Shown here: positions 18,290 through 28,027 of the stretch, in pieces
Layout: the number at the start of each line of letters is the position of its first letter
Position numbering within the stretch: the stretch's first letter is position 1
Assembly: GCF_007754425.1 (NCBI RefSeq)
Contig: NZ_CP037452.1
Coordinates: 992,001 to 1,056,000 of the forward strand
Source: Gimesia fumaroli
GTDB taxonomy: Bacteria; Planctomycetota; Planctomycetia; Planctomycetales; Planctomycetaceae
DNA length: 64,000 nucleotides
Reading direction: 5' to 3'
The notes under the pieces: generated by a model
What the model saw: the letters and a program-made list of their open reading frames with translations, nothing else
What the model was told of the DNA's origin: nothing
Databases searched by the model: none
Made by a program: the position numbers and the translations under genes

Positions 18290-19828
18290 ATGGAATCATT
18301 CATTACCGCGTTACAGAATCTGGCATCTCCCGAAGTGCTGCTGGTGATTTTCCTCTCGGCCGTCTACGGCTTGTTTGTTGGTTCCATTCCCGGATTGACG
18401 GCGACCATGGCGGTCGCTTTGTTGATCCCGCTCACATTTTATCTGGATAATCTCACCGCGATCGCGGCGATCGTGACGCTCGAAGCCTGCAGTATTTTTG
18501 CCGGCGATATTCCGACAACGCTGGTCCGCATACCGGGGACTCCGTCGTCGGCAGCATATACCGACGATGCGTATTCCCTCACCCGGCAAGGCCTGCATGA
18601 AACCTCTCTGGGAGTCTCGTTGATCTTCAGTGTGGCTGGCGGCCTGTTTGGGGCTCTGGTTCTCATTCTCGCGGCGCCTCTCCTGGCAAAAATTGCGTTT
18701 CAGTTTACGACCTATGAATACTTCTGGTTGTACGTGCTGGGCTTGAGTTGTGCGGCCATTGTTTCCACGGGGTCACGACTCAAAGGCGCGCTGGCTTTGA
18801 TGATCGGTCTGATGTTCGCCACTGTCGGCTTGAGTGAAGTCCACAGCGTGCCCCGGTTCACATTTGGTTTTGACGAACTCTTTACCGGCATCAATTTCAT
18901 TCCCGCAATGATTGGTCTGTTCGGCCTTTCAGAAGTCTTTCGAAATTGCCTGACCTCCAAAACCGACGAAGTAGCCGAAAAACTGGAATCAGCGCATATT
19001 AAGGAAGACGACCATTCTCTGTGGAAACATTTAAAACCCGTCTTTGGTGGCGTCCTGCCACAGCTCTGGAAACGCAAATTCAGCTGGTTCCGTTCGAGCT
19101 GTATCGGCTCCACCATCGGCATGATCCCCGGTGCCGGTGCCGACATCGCTGCCTGGATCTCATACGCGGTCTCCAAAAAGTTTTCCAAGACCCCCGAAGA
19201 ATATGGCAAAGGATCGCTCGACGCCGTCGGTGATGCCACCAGTGCGAATAATTCCGCACTCGCAGGCGCCTGGATTCCCGCTCTGGTACTGGGGATTCCC
19301 GGCGACTCCGTCACCGCGATTGTGATTGGTGTGCTGCTCATGAAAAATATTACTCCCGGCCCTGCGATCTTTGAAAACCCCGATCAACTCGTACTCGTGC
19401 ATGGCATCTATCTCACCTTTATTGTCGCGAATCTCCTGCTCATCCCGCTCGGCTTTCTGGCGATTCGCAGTGGCGCCCAACTCGTACGCGTCCCCCGCCG
19501 CATTTTGATGCCTTTGATTCTGATGTTCTGTGTCGTGGGTTCCTATTCCATTAACGGCAGTTATTTCGATGTCTGGGTCATGCTGGGCATGGGGATCTTG
19601 GGATTCTTTCTTGAAGTCTTCGCGATCCCCCTCGGCCCCGTTGTACTCGGCATCATCCTCGGCAGCCAGTTAGAACAATCCTTCGTGCAGAACCTGACCA
19701 AGGATGACAGCTTCCTTTCCTTCTTCAATCGGCCCATCTCTGCAGGCCTCGGCATTTTCTGTATCGCACTCTGGCTCTACCCATTGTTGATGCCGCTCTT
19801 GAGGAAAAAAGAACAGGTCGCCAGTTAA
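18290..19828 (+). CDS. tctA: Tripartite tricarboxylate transporter large permease subunit TctA
   Basis: The 512-residue polytopic membrane protein has the TctA repeats: an N-terminal GLFVGSIPGLTATMAVALLIPLT region and a matching GMIPGAGADIAAWISYAVSKK segment in the second half. PATFTDD-like sequence is seen as PGTPSSAAYTDDAYSLTRQG, and GIPGDSVTAIVIGVLLMKNITPGP is a further family landmark. It forms the ion-coupled carboxylate channel together with the preceding TctC-TctB fusion. Spacing of 59 bp indicates cotranscription. Length is normal for the family. Confidence 0.94.
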   Translation: MESFITALQNLASPEVLLVIFLSAVYGLFVGSIPGLTATMAVALLIPLTFYLDNLTAIAAIVTLEACSIFAGDIPTTLVRIPGTPSSAAYTDDAYSLTRQGLHETSLGVSLIFSVAGGLFGALVLILAAPLLAKIAFQFTTYEYFWLYVLGLSCAAIVSTGSRLKGALALMIGLMFATVGLSEVHSVPRFTFGFDELFTGINFIPAMIGLFGLSEVFRNCLTSKTDEVAEKLESAHIKEDDHSLWKHLKPVFGGVLPQLWKRKFSWFRSSCIGSTIGMIPGAGADIAAWISYAVSKKFSKTPEEYGKGSLDAVGDATSANNSALAGAWIPALVLGIPGDSVTAIVIGVLLMKNITPGPAIFENPDQLVLVHGIYLTFIVANLLLIPLGFLAIRSGAQLVRVPRRILMPLILMFCVVGSYSINGSYFDVWVMLGMGILGFFLEVFAIPLGPVVLGIILGSQLEQSFVQNLTKDDSFLSFFNRPISAGLGIFCIALWLYPLLMPLLRKKEQVAS

Positions 19829-20470
19829 ACTTTTCTGACAGGTCCATTTCTTCAGTGAACTCATCGAATCTGACTTCGCAATTTTCAGCATGGAAATCAG
19901 CTTGACACCGCGGTGCCCTTCGTGAAACTCTGCACTTATGCGTCGCGCGCGAGAGAACTGAACCGTCCAGTTCCCGATGTTGACGACTGCTGACTTTTCC
20001 ATCATCAAAAACAGGGCGTTTTTTAATTCACGCACCTGCACAACGCTCTGAACTAACCGCATAACACCTGCTTTTTTTATGCGGGTCGACACACTTCGGA
20101 CCGCATTCCGCACAGAACCAACACAGGCCAGCACTGCATGAACCACAGTCTGCCACAATTCGGCAACAAAGCGGATTGACAGCCTCACGCCGTTCGCGAT
20201 GATCTGTCGTACTCGAGTAACAAACTGTCCCTTCAGAGTAGTCAGAATGAACAGAAAGAAAATTGGGAATGCAATCATTTCAAAACCAAATGATGAAAAA
20301 GGTACCTGTAGGGGCGGGACCCATGTGTCCGCCCGCCTGGAGAGGTTCAAACCAAAATCACTGTCGGAACGGAACCAGAAAAATCCCGCATTAGGGATGA
20401 CAGGAAAAAATCGTACCCGAGAGACGTGGATTCGCAGAGATGAACATCACGCACCCACGGGTGCAAACCG
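19829..20470. other. 642-bp region with no assignable gene, containing one REP-like element
   Basis: On the minus strand one frame is open across most of the gap, but it starts inside the REP element and ends inside tctA. Its product resembles nothing I know, so I do not call it. A second minus-strand frame, open from 20279 down to a stop at 20028, is strikingly cysteine-rich. It has the pattern C-x2-C-x4-C-x2-C-x2-C-x3-C but no ATG; GTG at 20156 is the only candidate start (42 residues). The region may hold a decayed gene. Confidence 0.4.
20308..20337 (+). repeat. REP-like palindrome, copy 1
   Basis: GTAGGGGCGGGACCC-ATGTGTCCGCCCGCC forms an imperfect hairpin with GGGGCGG/CCGCCC arms. The same core with compensating arm changes occurs at 35161, 38150, 42909, 43037 (inverse), 63044 and 63154 (inverse). 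Confidence 0.85.
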
Positions 20471-21967
20471 TCAGGCAGTCCGCCGTTGCATTATAACCTG
20501 ACCCACCCGCACAATACCCAGGCTGACAAACGCCAGCGTTGGCAGTAACAGCGGCATCAGAAATCGTTCTCCGGCGGCGATTGGCAGATACCAGGCAAAC
20601 GCCAGCCAGAACAACAGCATCCAGAGCAAATACAAGCGTCGTGCCGGACCTGTTTCCGACAGCAGTCCCACCAACAGAAACGGTGCCGCCAGCAAACCAA
20701 AGAACAGTCGCCCTTCTTCAAACGGGAGCGGCCCCAGGCTGCGCAGGAAAATGAAGACCTGCCACAAGAGCCCTTTGACTTCGCGTTTGACAATCGTGGC
20801 TACCGAGTGTGTCTGCAAATAGTTCCGGGCGGCCTGACTGAGTGAACCTTGTCTGGCCAGCGCATGCGGCTCCGTGAATTCATCCTGAAACATCAGATAC
20901 GAATTCGCATTAAATGTCGGGCTGCCGTACACGCGCGCATTTCGAACCAGTAGCGGCGAGGCAATCACTGCGAAACTGGCCACCAGCAGGCAGACGCTGA
21001 CCAGAATCGTTTTCATCGAAGCCGTTATTGTTTGAGTCTGTGTTGGTTCCGCCGCACTGTCGTTCTTCGAGGCACTTCGTTTTTTGAACCGGGAACAGAG
21101 TCTGTTCCAATTCACTGCATACGAACAGAGCCAGAACAAGAGTCCCAGCATCAACAACAGCGCCGTTCCTTTGGTGAGCCACGCCAGTCCCAGCATCAGC
21201 CCCAACCCAATCAAAGCCAAGTAAGGAATTTTGAGAGCCGATCTGAGATCGGGCAGTCGAAGTACAATCAGCCACAGGCAGGCGATGAAAAATAACAGCA
21301 GCCCTTCACAGACGACCCGCCCCGTCAATTGACAATACGCGGCATTCACACTGAGTAAAAAGCCCGTCAGCCCTCCCGTCAGATTTCCATACTGCCGCGC
21401 GATCCCGATTGAGAAAATCAACAAAGCCAATAAACCGAACATCGCCGACAGGCGTTTGCCCGCTTCATAGTCAGGAAAGAAAGAGAGCAGCGCCACATAC
21501 AACGGATGCTGGTTGGCTTCCGTGTACTCTCCCGCAAACAGCTGCTTAACCAAAGCTGCCGCGCCTCCGGATTCCTGAACCGATTTGGCCTGTGACAAAA
21601 ACGCGGCCTGGTCATTGTTCGTCGGCGTTGGTTGCTGCGGGATTAGATTGATCATCACCACGAAATACACAATCATCGAAAACGAGAGCAACAGACTACC
21701 CAGCCAGTGATCCGCGGGATTCGTCGCCTCAGAAAAAATGCTGCATCCGTTTTTTGCTTTTAGCAGAACACGTTCCCAGAAGCGGTTGGGCACCAGGCAG
21801 CCGGCGACTCCGATTAGAGAAGCGACCACACAGCAGCCGGCTGCCGCTGAAGCCAGGGAAGGACGTTCTATGAGTTCTGCCCCTTTGAGTTGCACGATCT
21901 CCCATAATGCCAGACCGGAGATGCCGGCCAGGGCACCTGATACCAGTCTGGGACCAAGGGTGTTCAT
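20471..21967 (-). CDS. Polytopic glycosyltransferase of the PMT/ArnT type (GT39/GT83-like)
   Basis: From ATG 21967 (preceded by AGAAAGG) the protein has 498 residues with about eleven hydrophobic segments. After TM2 comes an acidic/aromatic periplasmic loop (NNDQAAFLSQAKSVQESGG), and then NQHPLYVALLSFFPDYEAG. This H-P-L-Y-x-x-x-L pattern after a D/E-bearing loop is typical of the dolichyl-phosphate-mannose mannosyltransferase/ArnT superfamily, which uses polyprenyl-linked sugars at the outer face of the inner membrane. The frame is open 42 codons further upstream, but that part is not membrane-like. The catalytic D/E in the first loop is not clearly placed, so donor and acceptor remain open. 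Confidence 0.78.
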   Translation of the reverse strand: MNTLGPRLVSGALAGISGLALWEIVQLKGAELIERPSLASAAAGCCVVASLIGVAGCLVPNRFWERVLLKAKNGCSIFSEATNPADHWLGSLLLSFSMIVYFVVMINLIPQQPTPTNNDQAAFLSQAKSVQESGGAAALVKQLFAGEYTEANQHPLYVALLSFFPDYEAGKRLSAMFGLLALLIFSIGIARQYGNLTGGLTGFLLSVNAAYCQLTGRVVCEGLLLFFIACLWLIVLRLPDLRSALKIPYLALIGLGLMLGLAWLTKGTALLLMLGLLFWLCSYAVNWNRLCSRFKKRSASKNDSAAEPTQTQTITASMKTILVSVCLLVASFAVIASPLLVRNARVYGSPTFNANSYLMFQDEFTEPHALARQGSLSQAARNYLQTHSVATIVKREVKGLLWQVFIFLRSLGPLPFEEGRLFFGLLAAPFLLVGLLSETGPARRLYLLWMLLFWLAFAWYLPIAAGERFLMPLLLPTLAFVSLGIVRVGQVIMQRRTA

Positions 21968-22123
21968 CAGGCAAGCAACCTTTCTGAAGTCGACGGGCGA
22001 ATATACTAGTGGAGTGTCATTTTCAAATTTTGGGTTGATAGATATCACAAGAGTGCGACAACGGAGCACGTAAACAACACTCCTAACCCTCAATTTCTAG
22101 CTTGACAAAGCACAAGCGGTCGT

Positions 22124-22166
22124 CCTGAAACAGGTTAATAAAAACCGAAACAGGCTAATAAAACGG
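22124..22166 (+). repeat. Two tandem ~21-bp units
   Basis: Two adjacent units sharing GAAACAGG(T/C)TAATAAAA lie between the divergent glycosyltransferase and lgt genes. TTGACA at 22102-22107 sits just upstream without a -10 at normal spacing. The repeats could be protein-binding sites for either divergent gene. Confidence 0.55.
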
Positions 22167-22285
22167 AATTCGGACTAGGCTTAAAGTGACGAATGGTCTA
22201 TCTTTCGGTCTGATAAGCATAGCATATTTGAGCCGTTCTGAAATCACAGAATTGAGCAGAATGTCCATTTTTGAATTCGGGAGTA

Positions 22286-23146
22286 ATGAGTCACGTGTAT
22301 TCAGTGATCGCCTATCTGCAGTGGGACATTAACCGCGTCCTGTTTGAACTTGGCCCGATTAAGATCCGTTATTACGGACTCTTTTTCACCGCCGGTTTCA
22401 TCTGCGGCTATCTTCTGCTCCGCTGGATGTATCGTACGGAAAATAAAAACGTCGACGATGTCGATTCGCTGCTGATCTATATGGTGATTGGAACGATCGT
22501 CGGAGCCCGGTTAGGACATTGCCTGTTTTATCATCCCGCGTACTTCTTTGAGAAACCGATTCGGTTTCTGGAAATCTGGAAAGGTGGTCTGGCCAGTCAC
22601 GGCGCCGCCGTTGGAATTACGATTTCCGCCTGGCTCTACTCGCGGAAACATAAGGATCAATCCCTGTTGTGGCTCATGGACCGTCTGGCAATTCCTGTCG
22701 CCCTGGCCGGCTTTTTCATCCGCATCGGCAACTTCTTCAATTCGGAAATTCTGGGACGCGCCTCCGATGTGCCTTGGGCAGTGATCTTTGTGAATGGGTT
22801 GGGGCTGGAAACCAAACAGGATCAGATGACACCCCGGCATCCGGTGATGCTGTACGAATCACTCTGCTATGGCTGCATCTTTCTCATTCTCTATCTGCTC
22901 TACCGCAAATATCGTGCGGCAACGCCCGGCGGTCTATTAATTGGCCTGTTCTTTATCCTGGTCTTTAGCGCCCGCTTCGTGCTGGAATTTTTCAAGCTGC
23001 GACAAGCCGAATTTGCACAGGGGTTACCTCTCAGCGTCGGGCAGATGCTGAGTATCCCGCTGGTCCTCGCCGGTATTCTCCTGCTGATTTATCGCAGGCC
23101 TGTCGCATCGACCGAGAGTATCGCGCCCCCGGAAAAGAAGAAGTAA
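22286..23146 (+). CDS. lgt: Prolipoprotein diacylglyceryl transferase
   Basis: The 286-residue inner-membrane enzyme transfers diacylglycerol from phosphatidylglycerol to the lipobox cysteine of prolipoproteins. Seven hydrophobic segments are visible. Key motifs are KIRYYGLFF near the start, VGARLGHCLFYHP with the essential His/Arg, the Lgt signature RIGNFFNSEILG, and RFVLEFFK near the end. ATG 22286 is preceded by GGGAG; the frame also allows TTG 22271. Lipoproteins in the same window (for example the TctC-TctB fusion) would be its substrates. The first ~18 residues are longer than in many orthologues. Confidence 0.95.
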   Translation: MSHVYSVIAYLQWDINRVLFELGPIKIRYYGLFFTAGFICGYLLLRWMYRTENKNVDDVDSLLIYMVIGTIVGARLGHCLFYHPAYFFEKPIRFLEIWKGGLASHGAAVGITISAWLYSRKHKDQSLLWLMDRLAIPVALAGFFIRIGNFFNSEILGRASDVPWAVIFVNGLGLETKQDQMTPRHPVMLYESLCYGCIFLILYLLYRKYRAATPGGLLIGLFFILVFSARFVLEFFKLRQAEFAQGLPLSVGQMLSIPLVLAGILLLIYRRPVASTESIAPPEKKK

Positions 23147-23461
23147 TGGACTCGATGTGGTCTGGTGTACACATTTCTGGGGTTAGGTTTTTTCCGTTCA
23201 GACGTCTTTAATAGTAGGCAAATTGCAGACAAAGATGTGTGCTTTTGTTTATTCCTCGGGCTCGTATTGCCTTAAATCATAGATCCTAGTAAAGTCCGCG
23301 AGCAAAATACTCAGATTTTACTACTAGAGGTCAGGTCAAATTCCGCTTTTGGAATTCGGGTGTTTTTTTGCAACACGGATCTTTGACTCAGGTGTATAAT
23401 GAGATGCAGGCTTAACTCGCTTGCTGCCAGATGGCAGCCGTTTAAATGAATTGAGGCGATT
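23147..23461. other. Region upstream of the ECF sigma gene
   Basis: This 315-bp gap has no gene. A TATAAT hexamer at 23395-23400 lies 61 bp before the sigma factor start. No matching -35 at 16-18 bp is seen (TTGACT at 23383 is too close), so an unusual or activator-dependent promoter is possible. Confidence 0.4.
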
Positions 23462-24046
23462 GTGGCTCTCACGGATATTGATAAGAATTTGCTCAAACGC
23501 TGTCTGGCGGAAGAGCCGGGTGCATGGAAGGATTTCGTTGACCGGTTTATCGGCCTGTTCACGCATGTGATTCATCACACTGCCCATGCCCGCAGTATTC
23601 GTGTCACCGACAACGATGTCGAAGATCTGCTCTCAGAAGTTTTCCTGGTTCTGTTAGCCAATGACTATCGCGTTCTGCGAAACTTCCGTGGTAACAGTTC
23701 TCTGGCGACCTACCTGACCGTGGTCTCCCGTCGTGTGATTGTAAAAAAAATGGTCGAACGCCGAATGGCTGAAGCCCTGGGGCATGTTTCTACCAAATCG
23801 AAACTGGAATCGCTCTCTGAAGAAGCCCGGCATCAACAGACGCTGGAAGATCAGGAAGAGATCCAGAATATGATCAAGCAACTGCCGCCCGCAGATGCAC
23901 AGATTGTCGAGCAGTACCATCTGCAGGGAAAGTCCTACCAGCAGATCAGTAGCGAACTGGATATCCCCGAGAATTCGATCGGGCCGACACTCTCACGGGC
24001 ACGTAACCGCATGCGTGAAAATAAATCCAAAACACGTACGCTTTAA
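23462..24046 (+). CDS. ECF-type RNA polymerase sigma factor
   Basis: The 194-residue protein contains sigma region 2 (DVEDLLSEVFLVLLAND, then FRGNSSLATYLTVVSRRVIVKKM for promoter melting and -10 recognition). After a charged linker it has region 4, a helix-turn-helix (YQQISSELDIPENSIGPTLSRARNRMR). The start is GTG, preceded by GAGGCGATT; no in-frame ATG gives an intact region 2. No anti-sigma gene follows: the next gene is on the other strand. The regulon is unknown. It belongs to the sigma group common in planctomycetes with many paralogues, and differs from the second sigma factor at 59280-59825. Confidence 0.9.
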   Translation: MALTDIDKNLLKRCLAEEPGAWKDFVDRFIGLFTHVIHHTAHARSIRVTDNDVEDLLSEVFLVLLANDYRVLRNFRGNSSLATYLTVVSRRVIVKKMVERRMAEALGHVSTKSKLESLSEEARHQQTLEDQEEIQNMIKQLPPADAQIVEQYHLQGKSYQQISSELDIPENSIGPTLSRARNRMRENKSKTRTL

Positions 24047-24169
24047 ACATCTGTTGCTTCCTTTCGATGAGAATAAGAATTCATCTCGGCCAGGAAGAAT
24101 AGTCGCAGGCGCTTCCTGACCGAGAGGGATTCGGATGGCACACGCCGTATTGTCACATCCTCCTCCTTG

Positions 24170-25108
24170 TTATTGACCACGTCCGAAACCACCTCTCTGT
24201 CTGCTCTGTCCTGGTGGACCAAAACCACCCCGGCCAGGCCCACGCCGCCCCGGTCCGGGGCCACGTCTCTGAAAACTGCTGTCGGGAGTTCCTCGAAAAT
24301 TGCGGGGAATAAACGGGAACTCTTCGATAATATAATAATGATAGATGCCGTCAGGGTATTCGGGAGTCACACCGAATCGGCCGTTGCATTCATCCAGATC
24401 GCCGGCACCTTCAACGTACTCGTAATCCGCGACAAAGGTGCCATCGTATTTCCCGCCGGGGCCATTCGGGCGCGTCCCTTTTTTGATTCGGTAGCTGGAT
24501 TTCATTTTTCGTATTTCACTTGTCGCGTCTTGGGCATCCGCATAGCCATACTGACCGTAGATCGGAAATCCATCCGCGGCAACGCCTATCAATGCGACCG
24601 CTTTGGTTTTATTCAGATTCGAAATGAGCCCCGTCGGTAACCCATGATAGTGGTAACTACCCGTCGGTTGAACGTGTGCGTTACTCTGGTCAAGTCCCAG
24701 ATTGATCCTTCCGGACTTGGCTTCGTAATTCCAGCCGGAGCGACGATCGCGGTTCCAGAACTCCGCCGTCTCTGCATCGAACACGACCCCATTAATCGCA
24801 ATGCCAAACGGTGAATGAGAATTGGGTGTAATATTGCGCGCTTCTTTGGGCTCAGCAGGAACCCTGAATTGATAGTGCTGTGGCCGGATCGAATTCGGAT
24901 TATTTCGATTCGGAAATCGTCCCGGTTGATGATCGGGAATCCCGTTCGAACTGATATAGCGATAACCGTCTTTCACAGTAATCTGTACCTGGCTCTTCGG
25001 CAGAGGACCGGAAGAGGGAGGACCAAATCCCGGCGGGGGAAATGCCGGCAGTGGTGCAGCACTCCCACACAGAACGAGAGAACAGAGTGTCAGCAGTCGA
25101 ATTTTCAA
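24170..25108 (-). CDS. Exported YHYH-domain protein
   Basis: The protein begins best at TTG 25108, preceded by GAGG and giving a normal signal peptide (KIRLLTLCSLVLCGSAAP), 312 residues. GTG 25156 would add 16 residues. The YHYH domain is clear: SYHYHGLPTGL, then GVAADGFPIYG, and YPDGIYHYYI. The last ~35 residues are a low-complexity tail rich in Arg, Gly and Pro. YHYH proteins are secreted and of unknown biochemical function; the His/Tyr core suggests metal binding, which is inference. It converges on the sigma factor gene with 123 bp between them. Confidence 0.88.
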   Translation of the reverse strand: MKIRLLTLCSLVLCGSAAPLPAFPPPGFGPPSSGPLPKSQVQITVKDGYRYISSNGIPDHQPGRFPNRNNPNSIRPQHYQFRVPAEPKEARNITPNSHSPFGIAINGVVFDAETAEFWNRDRRSGWNYEAKSGRINLGLDQSNAHVQPTGSYHYHGLPTGLISNLNKTKAVALIGVAADGFPIYGQYGYADAQDATSEIRKMKSSYRIKKGTRPNGPGGKYDGTFVADYEYVEGAGDLDECNGRFGVTPEYPDGIYHYYIIEEFPFIPRNFRGTPDSSFQRRGPGPGRRGPGRGGFGPPGQSRQRGGFGRGQ

Positions 25109-25432
25109 AGCAGCCTCACAATCTGTTGTTGGTTTGATCCTGTCAAAAAAATTCACAAATTCTTCGTATCTAAGTTCATAACGAGTCAGAGAGCTGGGAT
25201 TCCACCGGGTTTTTGACGTTTTTTAAAAAAATGATCCCAGGTGTCGTGTTCACGTCGCGTCTAAGATCGCCAGTGGAAACCCGCGTTCTGTTGACAGTCA
25301 GGCTGCGCCGAACAAAAATCGACGTAATGGATAGTCTGTCGGCTCAAAAACGAACGACACGGGTTTCTCTCACTCACGGATTGAACCACTCCCCTGAATT
25401 GATTCTGCGGAATCTGGAAACGGATTGTACTG

Positions 25433-28027
25433 ATGCAAACGACACGAATTCGATCGATGTTTGCGTACCGGTTTTCTTTGCTTTTACTCACTCTGGCGTT
25501 TCTGGGAATCACCACAACTCTCCCGGCGCAAACGAAGCCGACCCAGACTGGATTTGTGAACGCCGTTTATAAGGACGCGGCCGGCGAACATCGCTATGTG
25601 GTCTTTGTTCCTAAAAACTATTCACCCGAAAAAAAATATCCTGTGATCCTGTTCCTGCACGGTGCCGGCGAACGAGGCAACGATGGTCTCAAGCAGACCC
25701 AGGTTGGCTTAGGTCCCATCGTCAAACAGCAGGCCGCAACGTTTCCCTTTCTTGTCGTCTTCCCCCAGGCAGAAAATATGAAAGAGAGCCTGCTGGGCGG
25801 CTGGCTGGCCAACACCGATGACTCGAAACGGGCATTGAAAATTCTTGATACCGTGATGAAAGATTATTCGGTCGACAGCAAGCAGCAGATCTTAACCGGC
25901 TGGTCGATGGGCGGCTACGGCGCCTGGAGTCTGGCGGCGGCAGATCCGCTTCGCTGGTCGGCAGTCGCTCCGATCGCGGGCGGCGGAAAAACCGACTGGG
26001 CAGCGAAGCTCAAAGAAGTGCCAATCTGGGCCTTTCATGGCGCCAATGATCGTGCGATTCTTCCCGCAGAATCAGAGAAAATGATCAACGCAGTGAAACA
26101 GGCCGGCGGTACACCCCGTTTTACCGAAGTTCCCGACGTCGGTCACGATGTCTGGAAGGTCGCTTATTCCGAGCCCCTGTTTGACTGGATGCAGCACCCC
26201 GGTCGCGCCATGGATTCTTCCGCGCCGCTTCTGGTCAAACCCGATCTGAAACTGCCAGCCGAAGCCGATACCAACAGTCCGTTTGTACCCGCTTTGGTCA
26301 TCGATAATGCCGTCTCGGTGCGTTTGGGAAATCGGTTTCTGCAGTCGCTGGCCGATGCGGTTCCCAGTATGGTTCCCGCAGATATGCTGGAAGGGTCAAT
26401 CAATGACATTTACGACTATACCGTCGCGCAAGGCCGTGGCTTTGATGTGCAATTCACGGGGATCTCATATAAAGGTGAACTGGCCCGTGCCGCCGTCGAA
26501 GCTTATGCAGCAGACACTCTGAATATTCAACTCGGCATTAAGAATGTCGATCTCTATATCAGTAGCACCTATGTCACCGGCAATCGGCATTCCGCCGTTG
26601 CGGGACCGATTTCTGTCAGCGTCGGTCACCAGAAACCGGTCTGGCTCAGTTTCGATGTGAAACCATATATCAAAAATAATCAACTCAAACTGCAACTTGT
26701 ACGCACACGATTCAATATTCCGCAGAATAACTGGTACGTCTCCGGGCCCGCCGGCGTCTCCACACGCGGCATTGGCATGACCGCAGAGAAAGTTTCCAGC
26801 GGACTCGTCGATGGAATCTACGGCAGTAAGGGACGTATTGAACAAGAAGTCAAAGCCATCGTGCCCGGCCTCGTGGAAGAACTGGAAAAACAACTCAACT
26901 TCGACGAAGCCAGTCAGGTCGTCAATGCCGTCTGGCCGTTACCCGTATATCAGCCGCGGATGAAACTTTCACCGCGAGAAGTCGTCACAGATAAAAAAGG
27001 CGTTTCGATCAGCTTCGGCCTCAGCGTTGCCGCTCTGGAGCCAGATAAGTTTGACGGCAAAGTGAGACGGCTGAATTCACTGGGGAGATCGGTCAACGAC
27101 ATTCCCAAAGTCAGCGACCTGCAGGTGGGCGTCGCGCCCAGCATGCTCAAACCGTTAACCGAGATGCTGGTCGAAGCCGATGTCGCCCGCATCCCCGTTC
27201 AGGATGTCCCCGGTCATTCCTTTGCACCACTGGCAGAACCCAAAACACTGCAGCAGGTCTTTCCCGATCTGAAACAGTACGGCGATAACGTCAAAATCTG
27301 GTCGGAACTCGTGTTAACCAAACCGATTCAGGTCGAAGATGCCAGCCAACCGAAAAAAACAAAAGGGAATCCATTCCGCTTTGTCGTCCCGCAAGCAGCC
27401 ATCTCGATGGCCATCAAAAAATCGGCTGCCAATAAAGATTGGATTCCCTACGCCGAGTATTCACTCTCGGTCAGTCAGGATGTCGAGCCGGAAATTGTCG
27501 ATCGCACCTATTCCAAACGCGCCCTGCGCTTGAACTGGGAAGGGGGCTCACGCATCGGCGGCACCGCTCGCTTTGCACCCGAGTACAAACCGCAGGATGC
27601 CAAAATCAACCAGCAAAAATTCCAGGCTCTGGTGCAGTCCGCCTGGGATGGCTGGACGAAGCAGGGCCCCGCGTCCGTTGCGGAGATCCCCGATATCGAA
27701 CTCGGTTTTGGCCTGTACCGCGTCAACAAAGTCAACTGGTCCACGCCGCAGTTATTGGCGACGTTTACCGTGCCCGAGTTGAAGATTACCAATAATACGA
27801 AAATCGATATGGAGTACGAACTGAAAAGTCCCTACAGCGATTGGGGCGGCCCTTACACGTTGAAGCCGGGTGAATCGCACGCCTTCGACGCGGCGACTCC
27901 GCTGACTTACCGACGCAAGGTAAATAACCGCCTGCAGGTTTACACCTTAGCCGCCGGTTCCCACTATGAATTCGATCCACAGAACGGCGATCAGAGTGGC
28001 ACCCTGTTTGAAGCCGCCGACAATTGA
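25433..28027 (+). CDS. Exported alpha/beta-hydrolase (esterase) with a ~560-residue unassigned extension
   Basis: The 864-residue protein starts with a signal peptide (ending near LPAQT, residue ~33). An alpha/beta-hydrolase domain of the PHB-depolymerase/feruloyl-esterase type follows: LFLHGAGERGNDG (oxyanion region), nucleophile GWSMGGYG, acid in HGANDRAI and base in DVGHDVW, complete by residue ~260. The remaining ~600 residues match no domain I recognise. They begin with repeated-looking beta segments and a VSTRGIGMTAEKVSSGLVDG motif, and end in a segment resembling a beta-sandwich. The enzyme probably cleaves an ester outside the cytoplasm; the tail may bind polymer or membrane. It converges on the complex-I-like operon with no gap. 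Confidence 0.82.
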   Translation: MQTTRIRSMFAYRFSLLLLTLAFLGITTTLPAQTKPTQTGFVNAVYKDAAGEHRYVVFVPKNYSPEKKYPVILFLHGAGERGNDGLKQTQVGLGPIVKQQAATFPFLVVFPQAENMKESLLGGWLANTDDSKRALKILDTVMKDYSVDSKQQILTGWSMGGYGAWSLAAADPLRWSAVAPIAGGGKTDWAAKLKEVPIWAFHGANDRAILPAESEKMINAVKQAGGTPRFTEVPDVGHDVWKVAYSEPLFDWMQHPGRAMDSSAPLLVKPDLKLPAEADTNSPFVPALVIDNAVSVRLGNRFLQSLADAVPSMVPADMLEGSINDIYDYTVAQGRGFDVQFTGISYKGELARAAVEAYAADTLNIQLGIKNVDLYISSTYVTGNRHSAVAGPISVSVGHQKPVWLSFDVKPYIKNNQLKLQLVRTRFNIPQNNWYVSGPAGVSTRGIGMTAEKVSSGLVDGIYGSKGRIEQEVKAIVPGLVEELEKQLNFDEASQVVNAVWPLPVYQPRMKLSPREVVTDKKGVSISFGLSVAALEPDKFDGKVRRLNSLGRSVNDIPKVSDLQVGVAPSMLKPLTEMLVEADVARIPVQDVPGHSFAPLAEPKTLQQVFPDLKQYGDNVKIWSELVLTKPIQVEDASQPKKTKGNPFRFVVPQAAISMAIKKSAANKDWIPYAEYSLSVSQDVEPEIVDRTYSKRALRLNWEGGSRIGGTARFAPEYKPQDAKINQQKFQALVQSAWDGWTKQGPASVAEIPDIELGFGLYRVNKVNWSTPQLLATFTVPELKITNNTKIDMEYELKSPYSDWGGPYTLKPGESHAFDAATPLTYRRKVNNRLQVYTLAAGSHYEFDPQNGDQSGTLFEAADN

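Noticed and set aside
19670..20350. 226-codon minus-strand frame after tctA
   Set aside because: It begins within a REP element and runs antisense through the end of tctA; no domain is recognisable. It is described only as part of an unassigned region.
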